From an uncultured Helicobacter sp. (lineage in GTDB: Bacteria > Campylobacterota > Campylobacteria > Campylobacterales > Helicobacteraceae), in the NCBI GenBank assembly GCA_947177485.1, contig CAMWUR010000008.1, positions 1 to 51,276 of the forward strand: a DNA stretch of 51,276 nt, given 5' to 3'. Positions within the stretch are counted from its first letter, which is position 1; the number at the start of each line of letters is the position of its first letter. Below are positions 1-7,583 of the stretch, piece by piece. Below the pieces are notes generated by a model. It worked only from the letters and a program-made list of their open reading frames with translations, was not told the DNA's origin and ran no database searches. A program made the translations under genes and the position numbers.

Positions 1-54
<54 letters not shown>

Positions 55-771
55 ATGCTTGCTTATGAGATAAAACCTCCACAGATTCTGCTTGATCTTC
101 ATTTTGATAAGGTGCTTGTCTCGACCTATATGTGCCATCGTGAGGTGGTGCAGCAGCTCGAATCCGAGCTTAAAATCCCAAGCCACAAAATCGATATTAG
201 CCTCGTTACCGCCCGTAGCACGGCGCGCCACACATTTTTAGAAAACTTTGCAAAAGTCGCCAAAGAGCGCAATCTTGCTGGCGATGTTGCCGAATGCGGC
301 GTGTATCGCGGTGAGTTTGCGCGGCTTATCAACATGCATTTTCCAAGCAAGAAGTTTTATCTTTTTGATACATTTGAGAGTTTTGCGGCAAAAGATATGG
401 AACGCGAGATTCCTGAAGTGCAATCTTTTTTGCATGTTTTTACCAACACAAGTGTAGAACTTGTCCTTTCTAAAATGCCCCATGCGCAAAATTGCATTGT
501 ACGCAAAGGTTGGTTTCCCCAAACGGCAAAGGGGCTCGAAGACGAACGTTTTTGCTTTGTGAGTTTGGACACGGACTTATACGACCCCATTTTAGCTGGG
601 CTTGAATTTTTCTATCCACGTCTCGTGAGTGGTGGAGTGATTTTGGTTGATGATTATTTCGACCCATTATTTCAAGGTGTGCTGCAAGCAGTGAATACAT
701 TTGCGTCAAAAAACCATGTGTCGTTTGTGCCCATTGGTGATTCTGCGAGCATAGCCTTAACAAAAGGATAA
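55..771 (+). CDS. TylF/MycF-type methyltransferase, 5' end missing
   Basis: Probable S-adenosylmethionine-dependent O-methyltransferase acting on a surface glycan sugar. From about residue 75 it matches the TylF/MycF/NovP group: the SAM-binding segment AECGVYRGEFA, then LFDTFESF, SLDTDLY, and GGVILVDDY with the paired acidic residues that hold the divalent metal in this family. Residues 1-45 (including FDKVLVSTYM and a following QQLESELKIP) look like the tail of a separate Rossmann-like domain rather than a natural N-terminus. The frame is open upstream into the poly-C run, and the ATG at 55 has no ribosome-binding site because only C precedes it. I infer that the gene begins off the contig and is cut here. 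It sits 54 bases before the CDP-ribitol enzyme, which points to a capsule or lipooligosaccharide locus. The actual sugar substrate cannot be told. Confidence 0.7.
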   Translation: MLAYEIKPPQILLDLHFDKVLVSTYMCHREVVQQLESELKIPSHKIDISLVTARSTARHTFLENFAKVAKERNLAGDVAECGVYRGEFARLINMHFPSKKFYLFDTFESFAAKDMEREIPEVQSFLHVFTNTSVELVLSKMPHAQNCIVRKGWFPQTAKGLEDERFCFVSLDTDLYDPILAGLEFFYPRLVSGGVILVDDYFDPLFQGVLQAVNTFASKNHVSFVPIGDSASIALTKG

Positions 772-779
772 GGAGTTTG

Positions 780-836
780 ATGCAAGAGGTTGTGTTGAAG
801 CTAGAGAAAAATAAGGAGAGGACAAATGCCATATAA
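780..836 (+). other. Possible 18-codon ORF or leader peptide
   Basis: An ATG at 780 follows the site AAGGAG (770-775) by four bases and opens 18 codons (MQEVVLKLEKNKERTNAI) that end inside the start of the next gene. It could be a small translated leader, a remnant of a deleted gene, or chance. No homology is recognised. Confidence 0.15.
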
Positions 837-2217
837 TGTTGCCATTATCCTTGCAGGGGGCAAAGGGGAGAGGCTTGGGTTTAGCATTCCTAAGCAATTC
901 TTAAAATTTGCAGGAAAAACTTGTCTAGAACACAGCGTGCATGCATTCTATGAATGCCCAGAAATTTCTCAAATTGTCCTTGTTGTTTGTGCCGAATATA
1001 TCGAACAAACGCAAAAGCTTTTTGCAAGCTATGGCAACAAGCCCATTTTGATTATCAAAGGTGGGCAAACGCGCAACCAATCCACTTTTTGCGCCCTGCA
1101 AGCCCTAGCACCACAGATAGAACCCAATGCGCGTGTGCTTGTGCATGATTCTGTGCGTCCACTTTTGAGCTCTAATGTGCTTTTGCAAGCACTTTGTGCG
1201 CTAGAAAACTATGATGCTATCGACACCGCCGTTTTAGCGATTGATACGATTCTTGAAGCAAAAAATGGTATCATCTCTCATATTCCCAAACGCGAGAATC
1301 TCTATTATGGACAAACGCCGCAGGGCTTTAGATTTGCGCAACTCTATGCTGCATACCACCAAGCATACAAAGAGAATCCTAAACTTGATACTTTCTCTGA
1401 TGATTGCGGGCTTTTGCTTGCCTATTGCCCCCAAGCACAGATTGGTGTTGTCAAGGGAGAATACGATAACCACAAACTAACCCATGTGCAAGACCTCGCT
1501 TATATCGAGCATTTGTTCTATCTAAAAACAAGCAATGTTACACAAACAATCGCACGTCTAAAAGACAAAGTGATTGTCGTTTTGGGCGGGACAAGCGGCA
1601 TTGGGGCAAGCATTGTACAGATTGCGACACAATATGGCGCAAAGGCGTTTGCCCTTTCGCGCCGCATGGGTGTAGATATTTGCAATTATGCCGCATTAGA
1701 ATCTGCATTTTGCGACATTGCTGAAAAAAATGGCAAAATTGATGCCATCATGAATCTTGCAGGAATTCTCTATAAACAGCCACTTGTGCAAACAGAAAAT
1801 GCGCAAATAGAAGAGCTTGTTGCTACAAATTACACAGGGAATCTCTATGTGGCTAAAGCTGCTTATCCTCATTTGTTGCGTTCGCATGGAGTATTGATTC
1901 TAACAAGCTCAAGCAGTTTTAGCAAGGGTCGCGAGGGATATTGCATTTATTCTTCGTTGAAAGCAAGTATTATCAATCTCACCCAAGCACTTAGTGATGA
2001 ATGGAGTACAGAAAATATTGCTGTGAATTGTGTGATTCCAGGGCGAACACGCACACCAATGCGTATTGCCAATTTTGGCAATGAATCTAGCATTCTACTG
2101 CAGCCCGAATTTGTTGCAAAAAAATATTTGCAAACTATGCTTGCAAACAACACAGGAATGATTGTTCATGTGAGTCCAAATCATGTTTTTTCTCCTTGTG
2201 GGGAGCAGGCAGAATAA
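826..2217 (+). CDS. Bifunctional CDP-ribitol synthase (cytidylyltransferase + SDR reductase)
   Basis: A fusion of two enzymes, like Haemophilus influenzae Bcs1/Acs1, which reduces ribulose 5-phosphate to ribitol 5-phosphate and then makes CDP-ribitol for capsule or teichoic-type polymers. Residues 1-230 are an IspD/TarI-like cytidylyltransferase: LAGGKGERLG binds CTP, and VHDSVRPL and YGQTPQGF are family signatures. Residues 240-463 are a short-chain dehydrogenase: GGTSGIG for the cofactor, NLAG, a serine-rich strand (LTSSSSF), and the catalytic YSSLK (YxxxK). Both active sites look intact. The start has AAGGAG at 812-817. Family knowledge gives the reaction; that the polymer contains ribitol is inference. 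IspD of the isoprenoid pathway is a less likely reading, because that enzyme is not fused to an SDR. With the methyltransferase upstream it forms the end of a surface polysaccharide locus. Confidence 0.82.
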   Translation: MPYNVAIILAGGKGERLGFSIPKQFLKFAGKTCLEHSVHAFYECPEISQIVLVVCAEYIEQTQKLFASYGNKPILIIKGGQTRNQSTFCALQALAPQIEPNARVLVHDSVRPLLSSNVLLQALCALENYDAIDTAVLAIDTILEAKNGIISHIPKRENLYYGQTPQGFRFAQLYAAYHQAYKENPKLDTFSDDCGLLLAYCPQAQIGVVKGEYDNHKLTHVQDLAYIEHLFYLKTSNVTQTIARLKDKVIVVLGGTSGIGASIVQIATQYGAKAFALSRRMGVDICNYAALESAFCDIAEKNGKIDAIMNLAGILYKQPLVQTENAQIEELVATNYTGNLYVAKAAYPHLLRSHGVLILTSSSSFSKGREGYCIYSSLKASIINLTQALSDEWSTENIAVNCVIPGRTRTPMRIANFGNESSILLQPEFVAKKYLQTMLANNTGMIVHVSPNHVFSPCGEQAE

Positions 2218-2314
2218 TTTAATTGTACATCTGTCAATGAGATTTTGCAACAGAACAACCACATTGTATTGGCGTATCTTTCAAAATATGCAATGAGTAC
2301 ATTCCGCTATCCAT

Positions 2315-2349
2315 CATTGCGGGGCGATTGTTCCGCTCGCAAGACAATG
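2315..2349. repeat. Imperfect inverted repeat in a 199-base gene-free gap
   Basis: The gap 2218-2416 holds no convincing gene. Within it CATTGCG (2315-2321) is mirrored imperfectly by CGCAA (2338-2342) and CAATG (2345-2349). This resembles the short dispersed CATTGCG...CGCAATG elements found in many bacterial genomes and may be a decayed copy of one. A terminator role for the upstream gene is also possible, but no T tract follows. Confidence 0.3.
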
Positions 2350-2391
2350 TCGGGAAATGTTTGCGTTCCAAATCTATTTATCCAAATATGC

Positions 2392-2397
2392 TACAAT
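2392..2397 (+). promoter_or_regulatory. Possible -10 box for panD
   Basis: TACAAT preceded by AT-rich sequence. A start about seven bases downstream would leave a leader of only about 13 bases that still includes AGGAG (2407-2411). No clear -35 is seen, which is usual for housekeeping promoters in this class. Confidence 0.35.
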
Positions 2398-2416
2398 CCC
2401 GCTTTTAGGAGTGGCT

Positions 2417-2791
2417 ATGAGACGAACAATGTTGCAGAGCAAAATCCATCGTGCGCGCGTGAGTAACGCAAACCTTGCTTATAGCGGCTCGATTAGTATC
2501 GACACAGCACTTATGCAAGCAGCAGGCTTGCTCGAGGGGCAGAAAGTCGATGTGGCTGTGGTCGAGAATGGCGAGAGGTTCTCGACGTATGTTATCGAAG
2601 GCAAAAGCGGCGAAATCTGCCTGAATGGCGCAGCAGCACGCAAGGTTCAGGTTGGCGATACGGTGATTATTATGGCATATTTTTCGCTCGAAGAAGACGA
2701 GCTAGAGAGCTATCGCCCTGTTGTTGTGTTCGTGGATAGCACCAATGCAATCACCGAGATTCGCCATGCATTACATGAGCCCTTGATATAA
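2417..2791 (+). CDS. panD: Aspartate 1-decarboxylase (pyruvoyl enzyme)
   Basis: Makes beta-alanine from L-aspartate for pantothenate and coenzyme A. The 124-residue protein starts [12 protein letters not shown], which matches the family N-terminus and places the self-cleavage pair at Gly24-Ser25, the same numbering as the E. coli enzyme. Ser25 becomes the pyruvoyl cofactor. Lys9, Tyr22 and the later STYVIEG and NGAAAR segments are also conserved. An earlier in-frame ATG at 2357 would break this numbering and has no ribosome-binding site, whereas AGGAG precedes 2417. The gene ends three bases before the convergent hemerythrin gene, leaving no room for a separate terminator. The pathway links to coaBC at 12255-13487. 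Confidence 0.95.
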   Translation: MRRTMLQSKIHRARVSNANLAYSGSISIDTALMQAAGLLEGQKVDVAVVENGERFSTYVIEGKSGEICLNGAAARKVQVGDTVIIMAYFSLEEDELESYRPVVVFVDSTNAITEIRHALHEPLI

Positions 2792-2794
2792 ACT

Positions 2795-3397
2795 CTATGC
2801 CTCAAGAAGTTTTTCAAATTGCAGCGGCTTCTTGCAAATTTTGCAATTGAATGCCTTGCCGCCCTGAATCTTCTTGTGCACGAGCGGCGTGAGGACATGT
2901 TTCTTGCCTTCGCAACCGCATGTGTATTGTGCTTTTGATGCGTTAATCTCTGGCGCTTTGGGCACAACAATTTCTTCGGGGACAACCTTGAGCGTCCCTT
3001 CTGCTTCAGCTTTTGCGCGGTAGCGCTCGATGAGCATGTCTTCTTGCAAGATATGCTGCAACAGCCAATTCTTCGCGATGATTCCAAGCTTTTCTTTGAG
3101 TTCGATGACGTTGGGCGTGGTTTTGGTGATTTCCTTGAAACCCGCGACAATTTCTTCGTGAATCTTATGGTGCGCCTCGAGCCTCGGATAGCCGATGGAG
3201 CGCATATATGCCTCTTCGCTTTGAAAATGTTCATTCATATATTCAAAAAATCCCTGCAAAAGCTGCCGAATCTCTGCACCAGAAATATGCCTATCGGCGC
3301 AGATATAGGCATAGTTTGCAAGCTCAAAGAGCTTTTTGTGTTGTTCGTCAATTTTGTCGTTATGCACACTAAAGCTATCGTCCCAACTTGGTAGCAT
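2795..3397 (-). CDS. Bacteriohemerythrin with C-terminal cysteine-rich extension
   Basis: A 200-residue di-iron oxygen-binding protein. All seven ligands of the hemerythrin fold are present: His20, His57, Glu61, His76, His80, His115 and Asp120, in the expected HxxxE and HxxxH spacing. Residues 1-125 are the four-helix bundle. Residues 126-155 are a linker rich in Glu, Pro and Val. Residues 156-200 carry CGC and CKIC pairs around a short beta-type segment and look like a small zinc ribbon. Single-domain hemerythrins are typically about 130 residues, so the tail is an addition. In Campylobacterota such proteins are thought to carry or scavenge oxygen and protect Fe-S enzymes; that role here is inferred. 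AAAGGAGG precedes the ATG. The neighbouring PerR-like gene is in the same orientation and may share an oxidative-stress theme. Confidence 0.85.
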   Translation of the reverse strand: MLPSWDDSFSVHNDKIDEQHKKLFELANYAYICADRHISGAEIRQLLQGFFEYMNEHFQSEEAYMRSIGYPRLEAHHKIHEEIVAGFKEITKTTPNVIELKEKLGIIAKNWLLQHILQEDMLIERYRAKAEAEGTLKVVPEEIVVPKAPEINASKAQYTCGCEGKKHVLTPLVHKKIQGGKAFNCKICKKPLQFEKLLEA

Positions 3398-3489
3398 GAT
3401 AACCTCCTTTGCCTTGTATCATTGATGTGGAATTGTATTCTTAAGTGGCTTAAAAATCATGGAATTGTCTGAAAATGTGTTTGGTTACG

Positions 3490-3912
3490 TTACGATACTT
3501 GACATCGTGGGCAGGTTCCAAGCAAGGCAATCGTGGCTTCAGTGATTTTGTAGCCACTTTGTTGCGCACATGATTGAACGAATTTGTGATGTGGAATGTC
3601 CATATCAACAATCATGCCGCAAGCATTGCAAACAAGGTGAATGTGCGGACTTTTGACAATCTCATAGTGCTGTTTTTGATTGGGAAGTTTGAGCTCATGA
3701 ATCATGTTGACTTCTTGCAGAGAAGTAATGTTTTTATAAATTGTTGCCAATGAAATCGAGGGATAGAGAGTTTTGATTTTTTCATAAATTTCATCGATTG
3801 TTGCATGCCCAAGCGCCGCAATCTCGTTGAGAATCGCTATGCGCTGGGGTGTGATTTTGAGGTTGTTTTGATGGAGGAGTGTCTCAAAGTCTGTTGCCAT
3901 TTCATTTGTCAT
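3490..3912 (-). CDS. perR: Fur-family metalloregulator, PerR-like
   Basis: A 140-residue DNA-binding repressor. The winged helix covers residues 15-80 (KITPQRIAIL, then the recognition helix SLATIYKNI). Structural zinc would be held by Cys95/Cys98 and Cys134/Cys137. Counted against Bacillus subtilis PerR, the regulatory metal ligands His37, Asp85, His91, His93 and Asp104 fall one residue earlier as His36, Glu84, His90, His92 and Asp103. Four of five match, including the Asp (not Glu) that separates PerR from Fur, but the Asp85 position is Glu. PerR is therefore more likely than Fur, though peroxide sensing is not assured. The start at 3912 is preferred over the ATG at 3900 because AAGG lies eight bases upstream. 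The AT-rich region 3913-4000 probably holds its promoter and autoregulatory operator. Confidence 0.75.
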   Translation of the reverse strand: MTNEMATDFETLLHQNNLKITPQRIAILNEIAALGHATIDEIYEKIKTLYPSISLATIYKNITSLQEVNMIHELKLPNQKQHYEIVKSPHIHLVCNACGMIVDMDIPHHKFVQSCAQQSGYKITEATIALLGTCPRCQVS

Positions 3913-4028
3913 AATCTATACCTTATTATAAAATAACCATAAAATATACTATGGATTGTGCAAGGCTGATATGATACAATAAAAAAGATAATCAAAAACC
4001 ATTAAGCATTTTTGCGTGCTTTGTGCGC

Positions 4029-4034
4029 TATAAT
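4029..4034 (+). promoter_or_regulatory. -10 box of the ffh operon
   Basis: A perfect TATAAT 39 bases before the ffh start, with no evident -35 box but with AT-rich sequence upstream, as is typical of sigma-80 promoters in Helicobacter and Campylobacter. It probably drives ffh and perhaps the genes beyond. Confidence 0.6.
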
Positions 4035-4072
4035 GCGGGATATATTTATGTTTATGATTTTGGAGGCTCCTT

Positions 4073-5407
4073 GTGTTTGAAACTCTTAGCAACTCCTTTC
4101 GCGCTGCAATCAATAAAATCCGTTTTCAAGACGATGAAAAGGCGCTCAAAAAGGCTCTCGATGAGCTCAAAAAGGCGCTTTTGAAAGCAGATGTGCATTT
4201 TAAAATTACCAAAGAATTGCTCAAAAAAGTTGAGTTTGACACGAAGCAAAAGGGCATTGGCAAGGCAAATTTCTTGCAGGCATTGCAGGATTCATTGCAA
4301 GAGATTTTGGGCAAGAATCATCAGGGCTTTGTATTTGCACCCAAGCCTCCTACAATCGTGCTTATGGTGGGCTTGCAAGGCAGCGGTAAAACAACCTCAA
4401 GCGCTAAGATTGCCTATTATCTCAAAGCACGTGGGAAACGCGTTTTGCTTGCTGCATGCGATATGCAGAGGCTTGCAGCCGTTGAACAATTGCGCCAGCT
4501 TGCGGCGACTGCCGAGGTGGATTTTTTCACACTCGATGGAGAAACGCCTCTTGCTGTGGCACTCGGTGCACAGAAAAAGGCGCAAAGTGAGCTCTATGAT
4601 GTTTTGCTTGTCGACACAGCGGGGCGACTTGCGATTGATGAGCCGCTCATGCAAGAACTCAAAAGCATTAAAGAAGGCTTGCAGCCGACAGAGACAATGT
4701 ATGTCGCAGACAGCCTGACAGGACAAGACGGAATCCGCAGCGCGAAGACATTTTATGATTCTCTTGGCATTACGAGTGTGCTCTTGAGCAAGTTCGATGG
4801 TGATAGCAAGGGTGGCGTGGCGCTTAGTGTCGCCTATGAGCTCGGGATTCCGCTACGTTTTGTGGGAAATGGCGAAAAGCTCGCCGACCTCGAACCCTTT
4901 ATCCCCGAACGCATTATCGGGCGGCTGATGGGCGCGGGCGATATTCAGACGCTTGTCGAGAAAAGCACTGCCGTAATGGGTGCAGAGGAAATCAAAAAGG
5001 TTACAAAAAAAATCAAGAAAGGTAGCTTCAATTTTAACGACTTTGTTGCACAGCTTGACAATGTCAAAAAGCTTGGCTCGGTGCAATCAATTATGTCGAT
5101 GATACCCGGAATGAACAACTTTGCGGGTGCGCTCAAAGATTTTGATTTGGACAATTCCCAAGACATCAAACATATCCGTGCGATTGTGCATTCGATGACA
5201 CCCAAAGAACGTGAAGACCCCACGTTGCTAAACGGCAGCCGCCGCAAGCGCATCGCCGATGGCGCTGGGTTAAGTGTGGCAGAAGTCAATCGTTCGATTA
5301 AGCAATTTGAAAATGCGGCAAAAATGGCAAAAAAATTCACCAACAATAAAGGTGGTTTGGCTGATATGATGGGACTTTTGCAGGGTAAGCAACGTTTTGG
5401 TGGTTGA
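4073..5407 (+). CDS. ffh: Signal recognition particle GTPase Ffh
   Basis: Binds signal sequences of nascent membrane proteins and the 4.5S RNA, then docks with FtsY. The 444-residue protein has the N domain (1-90), the G domain with P-loop GLQGSGKTT (100-108), DTAGR (181-185) and SKFDGD (239-244), and a methionine-rich M domain from about 300 (MSMIPGM, then the RNA-binding segment GSRRKRIADGAG). Length and layout are normal. The start is GTG at 4073 behind a strong GGAGG (4062-4066). It heads the conserved ffh-rpsP-khpA-rimM-trmD-rplS order. No 4.5S RNA gene was recognised nearby. Confidence 0.97.
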   Translation: MFETLSNSFRAAINKIRFQDDEKALKKALDELKKALLKADVHFKITKELLKKVEFDTKQKGIGKANFLQALQDSLQEILGKNHQGFVFAPKPPTIVLMVGLQGSGKTTSSAKIAYYLKARGKRVLLAACDMQRLAAVEQLRQLAATAEVDFFTLDGETPLAVALGAQKKAQSELYDVLLVDTAGRLAIDEPLMQELKSIKEGLQPTETMYVADSLTGQDGIRSAKTFYDSLGITSVLLSKFDGDSKGGVALSVAYELGIPLRFVGNGEKLADLEPFIPERIIGRLMGAGDIQTLVEKSTAVMGAEEIKKVTKKIKKGSFNFNDFVAQLDNVKKLGSVQSIMSMIPGMNNFAGALKDFDLDNSQDIKHIRAIVHSMTPKEREDPTLLNGSRRKRIADGAGLSVAEVNRSIKQFENAAKMAKKFTNNKGGLADMMGLLQGKQRFGG

Positions 5408-5451
5408 ATAAATAATGTAGAGACTTTTGCAATTTTTAAGGCAGTTTTTTT

Positions 5452-5457
5452 TATAAT
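5452..5457 (+). promoter_or_regulatory. -10 box for rpsP
   Basis: TATAAT directly downstream of a T tract (5445-5452), the usual Campylobacterota promoter pattern. It lies in the 86-base gap between ffh and rpsP and gives the ribosomal and tRNA-modification genes their own start. Confidence 0.6.
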
Positions 5458-5493
5458 TCTAGCTTTATGACCTATCAAGGAGTAGAACGCAAT

Positions 5494-5727
5494 ATGGCAA
5501 CAGTAGTGAGATTAACACGAATGGGACGCAAGAAAAAACCTTTTTATCGAATCGTCGTTACCGATAGTCGCAAGAGACGAGATGGCGGCTGGATAGAATC
5601 GATTGGCTATTATAACCCGCTGCTTGAAAATGACAATGTCAAATTTGATGCAGAGCGTCTATCTTATTGGCTTGGTGTTGGTGCAAAGATGAGCGAAAGA
5701 GTACAAAAGCTCACAGGGCAGAAATGA
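5494..5727 (+). CDS. rpsP: 30S ribosomal protein S16
   Basis: A small-subunit protein needed for 16S rRNA folding during 30S assembly. The 77-residue sequence begins [20 protein letters not shown], a near-invariant S16 N-terminus, and continues with DSRKRRDGG and SIGYYNPL. An in-frame ATG at 5467 would add nine residues not found in the family. The chosen ATG at 5494 is served by AAGGAG at 5476-5481. The length is normal. It is followed at short distance by khpA and rimM, the classical S16 operon partners. Confidence 0.96.
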   Translation: MATVVRLTRMGRKKKPFYRIVVTDSRKRRDGGWIESIGYYNPLLENDNVKFDAERLSYWLGVGAKMSERVQKLTGQK

Positions 5728-5750
5728 GTGCCCTATTTTAGGCAAAACGA

Positions 5751-5993
5751 GTGGTTGAAAAATTTATCGAAGAATATATTCGCAAAATAGCGTTCGACCC
5801 GTCATCTGTACGCGTTGAGAGCGAGCTTGTCGAGAATGAGCTTGTGCAGATTACCGTCTATGCGTCCAATCAAGACACAGGGCGGCTGATTGGTAAGGAC
5901 GGCAAGATGATTGGCGCGATTAAAACGCTTGTTTCTGCATGCAAAGCAAAAGACGGGCGCTCGTATAAAATCACCATCAAGGCAACAGATTGA
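5751..5993 (+). CDS. khpA: KH-domain RNA-binding protein KhpA
   Basis: An 80-residue single KH domain of type II. The RNA-gripping loop GKDG follows the strand GRLI and is followed by KMIGAIKTLVSACK. KhpA pairs with KhpB/Jag in several bacteria and binds many RNAs; in Campylobacterota it is always found between rpsP and rimM as far as I know. The start is GTG at 5751; the ribosome-binding site is weak. The stop codon overlaps the TTG start of rimM by three bases, which implies translational coupling. Confidence 0.9.
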   Translation: MVEKFIEEYIRKIAFDPSSVRVESELVENELVQITVYASNQDTGRLIGKDGKMIGAIKTLVSACKAKDGRSYKITIKATD

Positions 5994-6520
5994 GCGCGTA
6001 TGTCGATGTTGCAAAAATCGGCAAGACAGTGGGTGTGCGGGGCGATTTACGATTGCAGATTCTAAGCGATTTCCCAGAAATCCTCGTCCCCGGGCGCGAG
6101 TTTTGCTGTGGGGGCAAAACGCTTTGTGTGCAGAGTTTTGATGCACAAAAATGCCTGATCCATTTCCGAGATTACGATAGCAAGGAGCAAAGCGCAACAC
6201 TCACGGGTGCGCTTTTGCAGTGTACGCTTGAACAAACACGTGAATGGTGCGCACTCGCGCAAGGTAGCTATTTTTGGTTTGACATCATTGGTGCGCATGT
6301 TTGCGAGAATGGCGAGATTTTGGGTATTGTGCGTGAGATTGAGCGGATTGGGACGGTGGATTATCTACTGATTGCGACTGACTGCGCTTTGGTCAAAGCG
6401 GGCAATGCCGCGCGGTTCATGTTGCCCTTTCTTGAACGTTTTATCCAAGAAATCCGCGAGAATGGTGCGGGCTATCGCATTGATGTCTGCCATGCGAAAG
6501 ATATTCTTGAAGCAAGCTAG
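5990..6520 (+). CDS. rimM: Ribosome maturation factor RimM
   Basis: A 16S rRNA processing factor that binds S19 in the 30S head. The 176-residue protein has the N-terminal beta-barrel (VDVAKIGKTVGVRGDLRLQ) and a C-terminal PRC-barrel (GSYFWFDIIGAHV to PFLERFI). A TTG start is proposed at 5990 because it begins exactly at the family N-terminus and overlaps the khpA stop (TTGA). No ATG or GTG in the same frame lies nearby; the ATG at 6000 is in another frame. The product is slightly divergent in the PRC barrel but of normal length. Its stop codon is directly followed by the trmD ATG. Confidence 0.9.
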   Translation: MSAYVDVAKIGKTVGVRGDLRLQILSDFPEILVPGREFCCGGKTLCVQSFDAQKCLIHFRDYDSKEQSATLTGALLQCTLEQTREWCALAQGSYFWFDIIGAHVCENGEILGIVREIERIGTVDYLLIATDCALVKAGNAARFMLPFLERFIQEIRENGAGYRIDVCHAKDILEAS

Positions 6521-7237
6521 ATGCGCTTTTCTTTTCTCACGTTGTTTCCTGCTTTGATTGAGGGCTATTTTTGTGATTCGATTCTGCGCCGAGCGCTTGA
6601 ATCGAAACTCTTCGAGCTCGAAATTTGCAATTTTCGACAATACACACATAATCGCTACCGCAAGGTGGATAGTCCACAGGTTGGTGGTGGTGCGGGGCAG
6701 GTGATTGACGCATTGCCCGTGTGTCGCGCCATAGGCGACATTCGCGCAAAAAGTCCACGTGCGCATGTCATTTTTGTGCAGCCTGTAGGCAAAACGTTTC
6801 ATACCCATGACGCAAAGCGGCTTGCTCAAAAATCGCATATCGTCTTGGTATGTGGACGTTATGAGGGAATCGACGAACGTGCGATTGAATACGGCGCCGA
6901 TGAGCTCTTTGCTTTGGGTGATTGCGTGCTTACAGGCGGGGAATTGCCCGCGCTTATGATTTGCGATGCCATCTGTCGTCAGCTTGAGGGCGTGTTGGGT
7001 AATCCCTTGTCGCTTGTTAATGAAAGCTTTGAGCAAAATTTGCTCGAATCGCCCCAATTTTCACGTGAAAAAGGTTTTGGCGCTCCGCCTTCAGAATATT
7101 CAAAGGGCAATCATCGTAAAATAACAGCTTTAAAAATGCAAATGTCGGTAGCGAGGACGCGGTATTATCGCCCTGATTTATATCAAGCTACCCAAATAAG
7201 GACGAACAATGAGAAATCGATTTATCGAGGATTTTGA
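6521..7237 (+). CDS. trmD: tRNA (guanine-37-N1)-methyltransferase
   Basis: Methylates G37 next to the anticodon and so prevents +1 frameshifting. The 238-residue SPOUT protein carries the deep-knot SAM site [11 protein letters not shown] and [12 protein letters not shown], and the tRNA-binding C-terminal helices ([10 protein letters not shown]). The start follows the rimM stop with no gap. The 3' end runs 29 bases into rplS, so rplS translation is probably coupled. The C-terminus [12 protein letters not shown] is encoded by this overlap and is likely not conserved. Confidence 0.95.
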   Translation: MRFSFLTLFPALIEGYFCDSILRRALESKLFELEICNFRQYTHNRYRKVDSPQVGGGAGQVIDALPVCRAIGDIRAKSPRAHVIFVQPVGKTFHTHDAKRLAQKSHIVLVCGRYEGIDERAIEYGADELFALGDCVLTGGELPALMICDAICRQLEGVLGNPLSLVNESFEQNLLESPQFSREKGFGAPPSEYSKGNHRKITALKMQMSVARTRYYRPDLYQATQIRTNNEKSIYRGF

Positions 7238-7583
7238 ACAAGCCCAAATGGCTGCACAAAAACAGGCGATTCCAGCATTTAAGGCGGGCGATTCGCTGCG
7301 CGTTGGAATCCATATCAAAGAAGGCGACAAAAGCCGTGTGCAATATTTCGAGGGCGTGTGTATCGCTCTAAGTGGGCAGGGCACAGGGCGTACTTTTGTG
7401 ATTCGCAAGATTGGCGCAAATGGTGTTGGTGTCGAGCGTATTTTCCCGCTATACAGCGAAAGTATTGAGAGTATCAAACGTTTGCGCATCGGTCGTGTGC
7501 GCCGCGCCAAGTTGTATTATCTCCGTTCGCGTAGCGGCAAGGCAGCACGGATTAAAGAGATTAAAGAAACCAAAAAAGCCTAA
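7209..7583 (+). CDS. rplS: 50S ribosomal protein L19
   Basis: A large-subunit protein at the 30S/50S interface. The 124-residue sequence includes the L19 signatures [24 protein letters not shown] and [18 protein letters not shown], with a Lys/Arg-rich tail. The start overlaps the end of trmD. The 3' end meets ribD of the opposite strand in a shared four-base stop region (7580-7583), so no terminator separates them. This gene closes the ffh-rplS operon. Confidence 0.96.
   Translation: MRNRFIEDFEQAQMAAQKQAIPAFKAGDSLRVGIHIKEGDKSRVQYFEGVCIALSGQGTGRTFVIRKIGANGVGVERIFPLYSESIESIKRLRIGRVRRAKLYYLRSRSGKAARIKEIKETKKA

Noticed and set aside
2245-2466. Open frame on the plus strand before and into panD (73 codons)
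   Set aside because: No ribosome-binding site, overlaps the true panD start in another frame, and its content ([14 protein letters not shown]) looks like translated repeat sequence.
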